Positions 19,130 to 27,930 of a stretch of DNA of 64,000 nt are shown here, one piece after another. The notes under the pieces are model-generated. The model ran no database searches. It was not told the DNA's origin and was given only the letters and a program-made list of their open reading frames with translations. Location: NCBI RefSeq assembly GCF_030490285.1, contig NZ_CP129884.1, positions 2,604,001-2,668,000 of the forward strand. The letters run 5' to 3'. The position numbers and the translations under genes were made by a program. The DNA is from Methylomonas montana. GTDB taxonomy: Bacteria; Pseudomonadota; Gammaproteobacteria; Methylococcales; Methylomonadaceae. Each line of letters begins with the position of its first letter. The first letter of the stretch is position 1.

Positions 19130-19441
19130 TCAGTCACTGGCTCTGACCTGAGATTCCTCTTTCAATAATTGAATGTATTGGTCCGGACAGTCGACAAACA
19201 GACTTTGCAGCCACAAGCCAATCGAGCGCTTGCCTTCCTTAAAAGCGGTATTCGAGCCAGTATCGGTAAAGTTGTAGCTCAGCTTATGCACGCCGCATTC
19301 CGCCAGTACCCGACGGATAAAGCGGCGGCCTTCGGCAGTATCGATGATCGCTTTGAAATCCGTTTTATCCAGAATGGCCTGGCGCCGATGCTCGGCCTCC
19401 CTGGCCGCCTTGATGATTTGCTGTTCTTCAATGGTATTCAT
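19130..19441 (-). CDS. Bbp19-like head-cluster protein
   Basis: This 103-residue protein contains GRRFIRRVLAECGVHK and a FKEGKRSIGLWL helix, matching the Bbp19-type proteins found between portal and scaffold genes in BPP-1-like podoviruses. Function unproven. It overlaps the staple-like gene by 4 nt. Confidence 0.65.
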   Translation of the reverse strand: MNTIEEQQIIKAAREAEHRRQAILDKTDFKAIIDTAEGRRFIRRVLAECGVHKLSYNFTDTGSNTAFKEGKRSIGLWLQSLFVDCPDQYIQLLKEESQVRASD

Positions 19442-19746
19442 GCATCACCATAGAGTTTGCCCGCATGCTCGGCGGCGTTACTGGTCCCGGATAGCTCCAT
19501 ATCGGTAATCTGCAAGCTCAAGCTGATGTCATTGCCGGTGTCGTCGCCGTCATCCTCAACAGATTCAGTCGCAGACTGGACAAACGCCAACGCGGTAATC
19601 TTGACCTGGGTACCAGCGCGTAACGGCTGTTTGATCCCCAGCGCTTCGCATTGGTCATCGTTAAGGTAGATCGATAGTCCATAACCGTATGGGTTATCAC
19701 TGATCGCCTCAACGCCGGAATCGGTCGTTTTCATACTGACCATCAT
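19438..19746 (-). CDS. Capsid staple-like protein
   Basis: The protein has 102 residues. YGYGLSIYLNDDQCEALGI and the C-terminal LSLQITDMEL strand match the small proteins annotated as capsid staple in related podoviruses. The central acidic loop (ESVEDDGDDTGND) is variable in that family. It probably bridges capsomers on the head surface. It starts within the portal stop (ATGA). Confidence 0.6.
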   Translation of the reverse strand: MMVSMKTTDSGVEAISDNPYGYGLSIYLNDDQCEALGIKQPLRAGTQVKITALAFVQSATESVEDDGDDTGNDISLSLQITDMELSGTSNAAEHAGKLYGDA

Positions 19747-21428
19747 CGCCCTCCTCTGGACGCAGCCTGTGCTTGCAGGGCCTGCAACATGTCGCCCCCG
19801 GCCGAGCCGGGTTGTGTGGGCGTGCTGCCGGCTTTGTTCATGATATTGGCGCCCTGTTCCAGCATGGCCGCCATTTGCGCTTGTTGCGCCTGTTGCGCTT
19901 TTTGTTGACGAATCAACGCCAGATTCCTATCGGTCACTAACAGATCGGGTGGAATGCCCAGCATGTCGGCGGCAATGTCGGCCCACTTATCGGCATCGAA
20001 CTTATCCAAGACGTCCGGTTTGATCGTGGCTATCTGTCCCAGCTCGCTGACAAACTGGCTGATCGAATTGATCGCCACGGCCTTTTGGGCTTGGGCCAGT
20101 ACCGATATGTACTCGATATTGAGGTTGTGGCCCGATAACTCTTCGGGCGGCGGCGGCAATAGACCGCCGGCCAGCATGCGTTCGAACGTGGTTTCCAATA
20201 ACGGCGTCAACAGTTCGTTAGTGACCCGCTCCACGACCGGGCCCAGCATCAACATCTGTTCGGTTTTCCGGGCGGCCACTTCATAAGCGGTCATATCTTT
20301 CGATTGATCGGTAATCGCCAGAAAGATATCGACAAAGAAGGTGTTATTGATCCGGCCGCGAATGTCCTGCAAATCCTCTAGCAAGGTCTGCAAGTTCAGA
20401 TTGACTTCGAATGCCGTGCGGATACCTTGCTGCGGTGTAGCGGCGTCGTAATAACTGATACCGCCCGGGAAAATCTCCATTTCCCGGTTTTTCATGTCGC
20501 TAGGCACCTGCAGCGGCGGGTTCGCTTGATAATCGATCGCCTGTGACTTCCGGAACTGTTGGGCCTGCAATTGCTTCACGTCGCCCAGCGTTTCCATGCC
20601 TGGACTGTTGCCGTAAATGTCGCCGCCCATCACTTGCCAACGTGGGCACACGCACGGAAAGCTTTTATAGCCGGATTCCCGCAGCATGTGTCCATCGGCA
20701 TTGCTCATTTCCCAATACACTGATCGCCAGGCCATGTTCTTGCCGTCTATCTTGGTATGGTCCCGATCCGAGCGGGGTTCGACAGCATGTCTAACGGTGT
20801 ACCAAATATCGAGCTGGCCGCGATCGAATTGGTTTTGCAGTGTCTTGCTGCAATTGCTATAGCCAAACTCGCTGACAATGGCGCCGACGGTTTTGTCGAA
20901 CTCGCGGTAAATGGTGACGACGTCGCCTTTCCAATCGGTTTCGATGCAATATTCACCGACCGTAAACGGATGCAGATGGATGACGTTCTTATAATCGTCA
21001 GCGATCAGCGCAGAGGCGGTACCGAACACCCCCATTTCGCCATACAGCATCGGCAGCACGCGATAGGTGTTGGAGTTCACCAGCGCCTGGGCAATCAAGT
21101 CGGTGACGGTGGCTAGCCAATCCTTGACCGGATGGAAGCGCATCAAGTCTTTATCGTGCAATGACAGCTTGAACCAGGGCCGAGAAGGTGACGATGCGCC
21201 GCTCATCATGCCGGCGGCTAAAATCCGATTCGCCCGCGTGGCTGAGTTATCGTAGATCGAGTTAAACCGCTTCCAGCCCCGATCGCGATCCGAATTAAAG
21301 AACCGACCGTTATAGGGCAAGATGAATTGCGACAAGTCTTTCCACTGCATCCACCAGGTCGAACGCTCAGTCTTCAATAAGCCTATGCGCTTATTCAGAT
21401 CCTGGATTAGTTTGAGGTCTTGTGCCAT
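19743..21428 (-). CDS. Portal protein (head-to-tail connector, T7-like)
   Basis: The protein has 561 residues, the usual size for the Head-tail_con family. Signs include LPYNGRFFNSDRDRGWKRF near the N-terminus, GASSPSRPWFKLSLHDKDL, and the helical C-terminal Gln/Ala-rich tail (QQKAQQAQQAQMAAML). It forms the dodecameric DNA gate at one capsid vertex. It is immediately downstream of a small Pro-rich ORF and overlaps the staple gene. Confidence 0.92.
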   Translation of the reverse strand: MAQDLKLIQDLNKRIGLLKTERSTWWMQWKDLSQFILPYNGRFFNSDRDRGWKRFNSIYDNSATRANRILAAGMMSGASSPSRPWFKLSLHDKDLMRFHPVKDWLATVTDLIAQALVNSNTYRVLPMLYGEMGVFGTASALIADDYKNVIHLHPFTVGEYCIETDWKGDVVTIYREFDKTVGAIVSEFGYSNCSKTLQNQFDRGQLDIWYTVRHAVEPRSDRDHTKIDGKNMAWRSVYWEMSNADGHMLRESGYKSFPCVCPRWQVMGGDIYGNSPGMETLGDVKQLQAQQFRKSQAIDYQANPPLQVPSDMKNREMEIFPGGISYYDAATPQQGIRTAFEVNLNLQTLLEDLQDIRGRINNTFFVDIFLAITDQSKDMTAYEVAARKTEQMLMLGPVVERVTNELLTPLLETTFERMLAGGLLPPPPEELSGHNLNIEYISVLAQAQKAVAINSISQFVSELGQIATIKPDVLDKFDADKWADIAADMLGIPPDLLVTDRNLALIRQQKAQQAQQAQMAAMLEQGANIMNKAGSTPTQPGSAGGDMLQALQAQAASRGGR

Positions 21429-21637
21429 TACTGCCCTAATAGGGTTTTCTTGCCGAGTTTGTCATCCAGACCCTTGGTGTCGCCTAAGCCGCTGGTCAGA
21501 ATGGTCGAGCTATACTGTTGCGCACTGACGGCGGCAGTAACCGGTCTAATGGCGGCAGCCGCACTAGGCGTTGATGCCATTTGCGGCGGGGGTGGTGGCG
21601 GGGGTGGCGCCGAAGGACTACTTCCACCTGAACACAT
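21428..21637 (-). CDS. Small Pro-rich protein between terL and portal
   Basis: This 69-residue protein begins MCSGGSSPSAPPPPPPPPQ and ends in a Gly/Leu/Lys-rich segment. Similar Pro-rich mini-proteins occur at this place in many podovirus head modules. An SD-like GAGGT lies 4 nt before the ATG. Its stop shares a base with the portal start. Function unknown. Confidence 0.6.
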   Translation of the reverse strand: MCSGGSSPSAPPPPPPPPQMASTPSAAAAIRPVTAAVSAQQYSSTILTSGLGDTKGLDDKLGKKTLLGQ

Positions 21638-21645
21638 AAGTACCT

Positions 21646-21674
21646 CGTATAAAATTAAGGGTGAGATCGTGCAA
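21646..21674 (-). promoter_or_regulatory. Possible internal late promoter
   Basis: The minus strand reads TTGCAC, a 17-nt spacer, then TATACG (4 of 6 matches in each box), at the end of terL and just before the Pro-rich gene. It is weak by sequence and listed as a possibility only. Confidence 0.25.
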
Positions 21675-23133
21675 ACGGATCATGGCCGCGAATGGCCTGA
21701 TCGCGTGGGCGGTGGTTATAGCCGCCGGGTATTTTTTTAGTCACGGGATAAGCAAAGGACAAGCACAGCGCATCGGCCTTATTCGGCGATGGCAAGCCGC
21801 GGGCTTTCATATCTTTTTTACTTTCCAACTGAATCTTGCCGTCCATCCGTGCCACGGTTTCCGGCGAGATCAGTTCGTCATACAGTTCCGGATCGTCAGG
21901 GATGCAACCGCCCGCTTTTAACCAGTCGCGCATCAGCTTCCACATTTCAGCGCGCTTGTTCAGGCAGCCTGGATCGGAGGATTCGCCGGCAAACCAGACT
22001 AACCGCCAGTCTCTACCCATCGTCGCGCCGGCGGATTTAATCCCGGTGCCATAACCGGCATCAATGAAGACCGCATCGGCCTGGTGTTCGTCTTCCAGGT
22101 TGGCGATGATGTTCGCCACATGGATGTCGTTATCATTCTTGGGCAGCTTGCGCAGTATTTTGAACAACAGGCCTTGGCGAAAACCAATGATCAACGGGTC
22201 GTCGCCTTCCCAGGCAGGATCAACCGTGATGATTTTCGGTGCGAAGTTGAACTGCTCCAGTCGCAATTCGCGCCCCAGTGCCTGGTCGACGTCTTCGGTG
22301 ACGATAAACTGTTTCGCCGACACGTTGGGGAACATGCCGCGCACCCTCACCTTCACGAAGTCGCTATCGACGCCGTAGTCTTCGATCCACTTGGCAATCT
22401 GGGTTTTGTTGGTGCCTTCGACAGTCCGCGAATCGATTTGCCGGTTATGCCAGCGATGGCGATGCTTCCGAAAGCACTCGCGAAACTCGCCGGTATTCCG
22501 GGTCGGGTTACCGAAAACGATCCAGATAATCTCGGTGTTTTCGTCTGACAGCGCACCTTCGGTGACTTTCCAGACCGCGTCATCGATCGCCGACGCTTCG
22601 TCAAAGATAATGACGATGCGCTTGCCCTGGTTGTGCAAGCCAGCGAAGGCCTCGGTATTGTTTTTCGACCAGGTCACAAAGTTGGCCCGCCATTCGCGGG
22701 TGTGGTCTTTATCGCGGCTAGCGATACTGGTGGCTTGCACGTCGAACCAATCGGCCGTGATCGACATCCGCGACCACTTGCCGACCTCGGGTGAGGTCTT
22801 GGTTTTCAACTGGCCGTCGGTGTTGGCGGTGATGACCACCTTGCAATCTTCACAAGTGGACAGCGCCCAGTTGACCAACATCCCCAGTTGGGCCGACTTG
22901 CCGATACCGTGACCGGATGCCACCGAGATTTTCAGCGGCTCAAACCGCGTCTCCGGATTTTGCAGGTGGTCGCGAATAATGCAGTTGATGTCCGTTTGCC
23001 ATTCGCGCGGGCCGGTATGGCCTTTCAGCGGGCCGTGGTCCCAATCCCACGCCAGCAGGCTCCATTTATGCGGATCGGTGCTGCACTCGGCAGCCAGTTC
23101 GATCAGTTGATCGTCGCTTTTATCCGCCGACAC
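21655..23133 (-). CDS. terL: Terminase large subunit
   Basis: The protein has 492 residues. The ATPase part has Walker A SGHGIGKS (73-80) and Walker B IVIIFDE (173-179). The nuclease part shows the acidic motifs ITVDPAWEGDD, AVFIDAGYGTG and NKADALCLSFAYP. It packages DNA into the prohead together with TerS, whose gene overlaps by 14 nt. Confidence 0.93.
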   Translation of the reverse strand: MSADKSDDQLIELAAECSTDPHKWSLLAWDWDHGPLKGHTGPREWQTDINCIIRDHLQNPETRFEPLKISVASGHGIGKSAQLGMLVNWALSTCEDCKVVITANTDGQLKTKTSPEVGKWSRMSITADWFDVQATSIASRDKDHTREWRANFVTWSKNNTEAFAGLHNQGKRIVIIFDEASAIDDAVWKVTEGALSDENTEIIWIVFGNPTRNTGEFRECFRKHRHRWHNRQIDSRTVEGTNKTQIAKWIEDYGVDSDFVKVRVRGMFPNVSAKQFIVTEDVDQALGRELRLEQFNFAPKIITVDPAWEGDDPLIIGFRQGLLFKILRKLPKNDNDIHVANIIANLEDEHQADAVFIDAGYGTGIKSAGATMGRDWRLVWFAGESSDPGCLNKRAEMWKLMRDWLKAGGCIPDDPELYDELISPETVARMDGKIQLESKKDMKARGLPSPNKADALCLSFAYPVTKKIPGGYNHRPRDQAIRGHDPFARSHP

Positions 23134-23650
23134 GCAATCTAGCTCTCGCCAAGCGGTCCGCTAGGTTGTCGGTCACGTCCAGCGTGACCTTGTCGTTCAG
23201 CATTCCCAGATGTCTGGCCGCCAAGGTCAATGCAGCAGCTTTGTCCCAAAACTTGATTTCCTTGGTTTCGCCGATGATATTGCCCTCTGAATCCTTCACT
23301 TCCAGGATTTTTATCGATGATATGGCGGCGGCTATTTCGTCGGGCCAATCTTGGACAGGCAGTAAGGCGTTGTTTTTGTCGAAAGCTTTGCGAGGATCGA
23401 CCAAAGCAATTCGCCCGACTTCTCGTAAAACGCGATCTGCAGTCACTTGCGTCCGTTCTTCCCGATCTGAACGCAACCGGGAAATAGACACCTGAATAGA
23501 CGCTTTTGACAACAGCTTAGTAGCTTGCTGTCTGGCCGACTTTTCACTATAACCCGCGCGTTTCGCGGCTTGCGTACCGTTTAAGTCGATCAAGTATTCA
23601 TTACAAAATAGCCACTCCTTGTCAGTCAGGCCAGGGTCGCGTTCTGTCAC
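23120..23650 (-). CDS. terS: Terminase small subunit
   Basis: The protein has 176 residues. The N-terminal helix-turn-helix region (LTDKEWLFCNEYLIDLNGTQ, then AAKRAGYSEKSARQQATKLL) is the Terminase_2 signature. The C-terminal half is a coiled, charged oligomerisation and TerL-contact region. It recognises the packaging site. It is the first gene after the terminator at 23714-23747. Confidence 0.9.
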   Translation of the reverse strand: MTERDPGLTDKEWLFCNEYLIDLNGTQAAKRAGYSEKSARQQATKLLSKASIQVSISRLRSDREERTQVTADRVLREVGRIALVDPRKAFDKNNALLPVQDWPDEIAAAISSIKILEVKDSEGNIIGETKEIKFWDKAAALTLAARHLGMLNDKVTLDVTDNLADRLARARLRVGG

Positions 23651-23713
23651 AGCTTGATAAACCTTAGGTTAAATGGCCGACGAATGTCGTAGTGCCAATT
23701 ATGGAAAAAATCC

Positions 23714-23747
23714 AAAAAAAAAGCCCGCTCCGTTTCCGGGCAGGCTT
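23714..23747 (-). terminator. Terminator between the Q-like gene and the late operon
   Basis: On the minus strand AAGCCTGCCCG, a GAAA loop and CGGAGCGGGCTT form a GC-rich stem with one G-T pair and one mismatch, followed by nine T residues. It begins 5 nt after the stop of the Q-like gene and lies before terS, as expected for a terminator that Q must overcome. Confidence 0.85.
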
Positions 23748-23751
23748 TCGT

Positions 23752-24348
23752 TCAGTATGACGTTTTATAGGCTTTTTTTGTCTCAACGTCAAGCGGTTTC
23801 GTCGCGTCCGCCAAAATCGCCTGCACTTCACCGTCCAGCTCGATGACATATTTCAAGATTTGCAGATACCGGTTTTGCCAATGTCTAAACCAATCCATCT
23901 TGTCCAGGCCAGCCGCCGCCGCAATCTTCCGGCCCGATAAAGCCTTGATGCCGGTGCCGGCACACGCCGAACACACCACCCGCTTGCCGGATCGAGCATC
24001 CCGAGTATAACCAGAGCCGGCACAAGCCATATGCACCAGCGGCCTAATCACCTCATACACCGCAATGGCGGATAAGTTAGACACCGTCGGCCGGCCTTTC
24101 ACAATCTCCCAACCTTCGCGATTCGCCAGATGCGCGGCCCAGACCCGCACATAGGCAATTAACAATCGCTCGGCGTCTTGATCCAGCGCATAGCAGCCCA
24201 AGGCAAAGCTCATCGCAATATCGCTGGTACCCGCCAAATAACCCGCCAACTCGGAACGAGACAGCACTACGCCGCTACTGCGACGCGGGCCAGACTCAAA
24301 AAATGACGAACCTGCGCACAGCAGGCCGATAATTTCAGGATTTGCCAT
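23752..24348 (-). CDS. Q-like late antiterminator with zinc-finger motif
   Basis: The protein has 198 residues from ATG 24348, chosen for the strong GGAGGT site just upstream. Cys109-Ala-Gly-Ser-Gly and Cys126-x-x-Cys129-Ala-Gly-Thr-Gly form a DnaJ-like zinc motif as in phage 82-type Q proteins. A helical DNA/RNAP-binding region follows (SGRKIAAAAGLDKMDWF). Lying last before the terminator and terS, it should switch on late transcription by antitermination. Family and placement agree well; activity is inferred. Confidence 0.78.
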   Translation of the reverse strand: MANPEIIGLLCAGSSFFESGPRRSSGVVLSRSELAGYLAGTSDIAMSFALGCYALDQDAERLLIAYVRVWAAHLANREGWEIVKGRPTVSNLSAIAVYEVIRPLVHMACAGSGYTRDARSGKRVVCSACAGTGIKALSGRKIAAAAGLDKMDWFRHWQNRYLQILKYVIELDGEVQAILADATKPLDVETKKAYKTSY

Positions 24349-24526
24349 TATCCACCTCCACTTCCTCATAGGATTTACATTTCCAGCCATAGCGCTTGCC
24401 CAGGCCGCAATAGCGCGTGTCCCACTCTTCGCGCTGGTACTTGCAGCCGGCACAAGTGCCGTTTTCGATTGAGATCAGCACATCCAGCGGATCCCGGTAC
24501 ATTCTTCGTTCCAACACTTCAGCCAC
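24335..24526 (-). CDS. Small Cys-rich protein upstream of the Q-like gene
   Basis: This is a short protein with CAGCKYQREEWDTRYCGLG and a later WKCKSYEE, a probable zinc-binding knuckle. The start is uncertain: GTG 24526 follows a GGAGG site closely, and ATG 24502 (MYRDPLDVL) is an alternative. Similar small Cys-rich proteins sit beside Q genes in several phage groups. Function unknown. Confidence 0.55.
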   Translation of the reverse strand: MAEVLERRMYRDPLDVLISIENGTCAGCKYQREEWDTRYCGLGKRYGWKCKSYEEVEVDNGKS

Positions 24527-24582
24527 AACACCTCCCCAAATCACAAAAAAACGCCTTACCTGACATCATTGGCGGCAAAATC

Positions 24583-24832
24583 CGTCCCAGTAAAAACCGG
24601 GACAAGTCCACTGGGACGGCTGTAGGCCTTTATTTCTCTAGCCTTGTCCCAGTCCCAGTAAAAACAGTTAAAAAAAATAAATAGTGATATTCGATAAACA
24701 CACGTCGCGCAGGTGCGCGCGTGCGTGTGTGTACATGTGCGCGCCTGCGATAAAACCGGGACACTGGGACAAGCCGCGCCGGCCGTGCCCTGTAGCCGTC
24801 CCAATGGACTTGTCCCAGTAAAGTCTGGGACG
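24583..24832 (+). other. Candidate replication origin: nested inverted repeats, AT-rich and Z-DNA-like tracts
   Basis: The 571-bp gap between the primase gene and the Cys-rich gene holds no convincing gene. Two 44-bp imperfect inverted copies (24583-24626 and 24789-24832, about 35 matches) flank an inner inverted pair, CTTGTCCCAGT at 24643-24653 and its complement at 24763-24773. Both pairs share a centre near 24708. At least eight GGGAC/GTCCC cores occur. Inside are an AT-rich tract (24667-24700) and 32 bp of strict purine-pyrimidine alternation (24713-24744). Next to a primase/helicase this looks like an iteron origin (inference). Confidence 0.6.
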
Positions 24833-24865
24833 GCTACACCCCTTGTCGGCTTTAGGCTTATATTA

Positions 24866-24952
24866 AAAATCGCGCGCGAGCTGCCGCTAGCGCAAGGCAA
24901 AAACGGACGCAAAGTCGAAAAAATCGCGAGCGTGCCGCTGGCGCAAAGCAAA
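24866..24952 (+). repeat. Imperfect direct repeat beside the origin candidate
   Basis: Two copies of a unit starting with an A-run, ATCGCG and GAGC, then GCCGCT and GCGCAA (24866-24901 and 24916-24952), lie 50 bp apart. They may be further binding sites for the replication protein. The rest of this gap (24953-25126) shows nothing I can assign. Confidence 0.5.
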
Positions 24953-25126
24953 CCCACGCGGCGGCAAAAGCCAGGCTGCGCGGGCGACGACTGCAAGGAT
25001 GCAGGAGGTAGGGCCACGCCGGGAGCAGTTGCCGAGGGGTGCGGGGAGAGGGTCGGGAAGTCATAAAATGAGCCGCTGCGCGGACTATTTGAATGCCGCC
25101 TAAATTGATCCTTAACAGTCATCTCG

Positions 25127-27637
25127 CTAGTCCTTGATGGGATCCGTAAAGATGTCTTTCCGGATGCGTTCGGCAACTGGGCGTACATAACCCCAGCGCC
25201 GGAACTGGCCGCTCGGCTCGCGCACCCGTTCCCAGCCGATCTTCTGCATGATCCGCCCTACCCTTGAGGTCATCCGGTTGGCTTCATCGATCTTCGATTT
25301 CTCGACCTTGCAGGCGTTGATCAAGAGATCCAGCGCGGTATAGAAGTTACGTAGCTTCTCGGATGGATCGTTCACATATCCTTGTATGAGCTCTTCCCAG
25401 GCGTCGACCGACAAACGAGTCGCCTGTTCAGGTTCGAAATACAACCGCTCCTCTTCCGGTGTCGGCCAAAACCGTTCGCCGGCGTTAAAGGCCACGAGGG
25501 CTTCGGCAAACAGCTGCTCGCGGATGTCCCGTAATAATTCGGTATCCACCTCAGCACAGCGAACTGGCCAGATGCGCCGGTTACCGGTCTGATCTTTCAA
25601 ATACTGGTCAAGGTTGGTCGTGCCGCCAAACAGGCACACGCGCGGCGCTTCCACCGGCCGGCGGTCATACGGCCGGCGAAACTTGTCTCTGACGATCGCC
25701 AGGAACGACTTAAACGCCGTATCCTCGGACCGGCTAAACATCCCCATCTCGGCCATCTCTTGAAGCCAAACGCCCTGGATGGCCATGTTGCCTTCGTTGG
25801 TACCGATATCGAATGGCGTCTCGCTAAACCAGGGATCGGCCAGGATCCGGAAGAAACTAGACTTCCCCTGCCCTTGCTTGCCTTCCAGGACCAGCATGTA
25901 GTCAAATTTGCAGCCCGGCCGGAAGATTCGCGCGACCATGGCGATCAGGAAAAACCGGCCGGCCAGGCGCAGAAAAGGTGTGTTCTCGGCTTGGGTAATA
26001 TCGGCCAGGTAGCAATCCAGTCGAGAAGTGCCATCCCAGGGCGCCAGGCCCGTCAAGAACTGCCTCACCGGATGAAACTTGTGCGCGTTAGCGGCGTGAG
26101 AAACGCCCTCGGCGATGGTTGACATGGCCTTGATCAGCACGTCGACGTCGTCGGCCAGCCACTCATCGAGACAAGAATCGTCGGCGCCGTCCCAAACGCC
26201 GGGCTCGGCGGTCCATGGCGTCGGCAGCAGCTTTTCGATTTGATGCGCAAATTCGTTGTAGCCGATCACCCCGCGCCACTTCGGATGCATCCGCAAAATC
26301 TTCGCCACGTTGGATCGGCACGGCTCGATGCCGCCGCGGGCTTTTTTGGCTAGGGCGTGATACCAGGCGCTATCAGGATTGGGCGTATCGTCAGGCGGAT
26401 CGGGGTAATCCGGATAGTCGGGGTAATCCGGCGGAAAATCGCCAGAATCCCCGCCGCCAGCGCTAGCCGGCACCGGAGTAGAAAGCAATTTGGCAGCAGA
26501 CTCGGCTTCGGCTGAGCCCATGAACAGCTTCGACTTGGCCCGGACATAATTCGCAAGGGTCAAGCCCGTCAAGCCGTCTGCAATGGCGTCGGCCACGTCC
26601 CAGCCGTTTTTCATGGTGCCCACTGGCGGAATCGCCATCACCCACACCTTGCAGCCCAATTCCACCAGCTTCTCGGCGATCTTGCGGGCGGCAACCATGC
26701 CAGGCTGCTTATCCTCAGGCAAAAAGGGCGGGATAAAATCGTCGGGAGCGTCCTTAGGTTTTTTCTCGCGCTGGCTATCGCAATCCGGCCAAATGATCAC
26801 CTTGCGGCCGGCCAGCGGCGTCCAATCGGCTTTATCAACCGCCTTGGAACCGCCCGACCAGGTCAGGCAGGCTAGCTCGGCCAGCTCGATATCGGCCGCG
26901 TCGGCGCATTTCTCGCCCTCCAGCAGTAGCACGGGGCTGTTATGTTCCGGATCGTCGATATCGGCAACGGTCAACCGCTCCAGGCCGTACAGCGGCCGCG
27001 GTACCGCCCATTGCATCCAGCGCCATTCGCACTGGCCGGTTTTCTCATGCCGGCACCAGGTCAGCGGCAACACTTCCTTGCCGCCGTCGCTGCTTTTGAA
27101 CCGGTACACATGCCCCAGCACAGCGCCATCGAGGCCGTGATAGGTCCACACGGTGTCGGGTAGGCCGCGCACAGAATGCGCTTTGTGGCGCTCCGGCGCA
27201 TCGGCCGGTACCGGAATGATGGGGTGCCAGAGGGATTCGTTGGAGGGTTTTTTGTTCGGCTCGGCAGGTTTATCCCCCTGCCGAGGCTGACGGTTATAAG
27301 GCGCCTTCGCCTTCTTCTCTCGGGGTGTATTTGGTGCCTCGATGCCCAGCAGCTCGCCCAGCTCTTTCGCGGCGGCGCCCTGGTCATCGTTGCAAAACAG
27401 ATAGGCATACAGCGAGATCGGATCGGAACCCGCATCGTCGGTGGCGAAGTCCTGCCACACACCCTTGCGGATATTGATCGAAAACGATCCCTTCTTGCTA
27501 TCGCCACGGGTCGGATTAATCGCCCGATACTCAGAGCCGCTCGGCTCGCCGTCGGGCAGCCATTCGCCTAATAGCGACTCAAACTGTCCCAGTGCCGCGC
27601 GGTTGATCGCGGCGAAATCGATTTTTTTGCCGGCCAT
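25127..27637 (-). CDS. Primase/helicase with Toprim and VirE-type ATPase domains
   Basis: The protein has 836 residues. The N-terminal part (1-100) is a DNA-primase-like module lacking clear Cys pairs. A Toprim domain follows, with LLLEGEKCADAAD (237-249) and IIWPDCDSQ (281-289). A low-complexity PDY linker (about 402-415) joins it to a VirE/SF3-like ATPase with PWDGTSRLDCYL (533-544), Walker A GKQGQGKS (586-593) and LFGGTTN with QTGNRRIWPV. It should prime and unwind phage DNA at the adjacent origin candidate, like phage P4 alpha in principle. Confidence 0.88.
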   Translation of the reverse strand: MAGKKIDFAAINRAALGQFESLLGEWLPDGEPSGSEYRAINPTRGDSKKGSFSINIRKGVWQDFATDDAGSDPISLYAYLFCNDDQGAAAKELGELLGIEAPNTPREKKAKAPYNRQPRQGDKPAEPNKKPSNESLWHPIIPVPADAPERHKAHSVRGLPDTVWTYHGLDGAVLGHVYRFKSSDGGKEVLPLTWCRHEKTGQCEWRWMQWAVPRPLYGLERLTVADIDDPEHNSPVLLLEGEKCADAADIELAELACLTWSGGSKAVDKADWTPLAGRKVIIWPDCDSQREKKPKDAPDDFIPPFLPEDKQPGMVAARKIAEKLVELGCKVWVMAIPPVGTMKNGWDVADAIADGLTGLTLANYVRAKSKLFMGSAEAESAAKLLSTPVPASAGGGDSGDFPPDYPDYPDYPDPPDDTPNPDSAWYHALAKKARGGIEPCRSNVAKILRMHPKWRGVIGYNEFAHQIEKLLPTPWTAEPGVWDGADDSCLDEWLADDVDVLIKAMSTIAEGVSHAANAHKFHPVRQFLTGLAPWDGTSRLDCYLADITQAENTPFLRLAGRFFLIAMVARIFRPGCKFDYMLVLEGKQGQGKSSFFRILADPWFSETPFDIGTNEGNMAIQGVWLQEMAEMGMFSRSEDTAFKSFLAIVRDKFRRPYDRRPVEAPRVCLFGGTTNLDQYLKDQTGNRRIWPVRCAEVDTELLRDIREQLFAEALVAFNAGERFWPTPEEERLYFEPEQATRLSVDAWEELIQGYVNDPSEKLRNFYTALDLLINACKVEKSKIDEANRMTSRVGRIMQKIGWERVREPSGQFRRWGYVRPVAERIRKDIFTDPIKD

Positions 27638-27642
27638 TCAGA

Positions 27643-27927
27643 TCAAAATGGTAAGCAGTCGTCGCTATCGCACTGATTAAGGCGCTTCCCGCAGGTCGGG
27701 CATCTCTCCGGAATCCATTTTCTGAAAAACCAGTAATAGAAAAACCCTATGACTCTCGCATGACGACTTTCCCATGAGCACAGATCCACATCGTCTACCA
27801 ATTTTCGATCGCAACGGATGCAGGTGTAAATCCCGGCTTCATCATCCCGACAGCTTGCGATATAGGGATAATGCCCAAACCACCAGCAATACAATTGTCT
27901 CAATAATTTAATCTTAGGCAGCATCAT
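27643..27927 (-). CDS. Small zinc-ribbon protein
   Basis: The protein has 94 residues. CRDDEAGIYTCIRCDRKL and CPTCGKRLNQC provide two Cys clusters, with a hydrophobic FFYYWFF stretch between. A GGGGA site precedes the ATG. It lies 5 nt from the primase gene, so it is co-transcribed with replication. Function unknown. Confidence 0.6.
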   Translation of the reverse strand: MMLPKIKLLRQLYCWWFGHYPYIASCRDDEAGIYTCIRCDRKLVDDVDLCSWESRHARVIGFFYYWFFRKWIPERCPTCGKRLNQCDSDDCLPF

Positions 27928-27930
27928 CGA

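Noticed and set aside
24556-25188. 210-codon minus-strand frame over the origin candidate
   Set aside because: Low-complexity translation with Ser/Pro/Thr/Cys runs, no SD, and it covers the inverted repeats; repeated peptide pieces arise from the DNA repeats.
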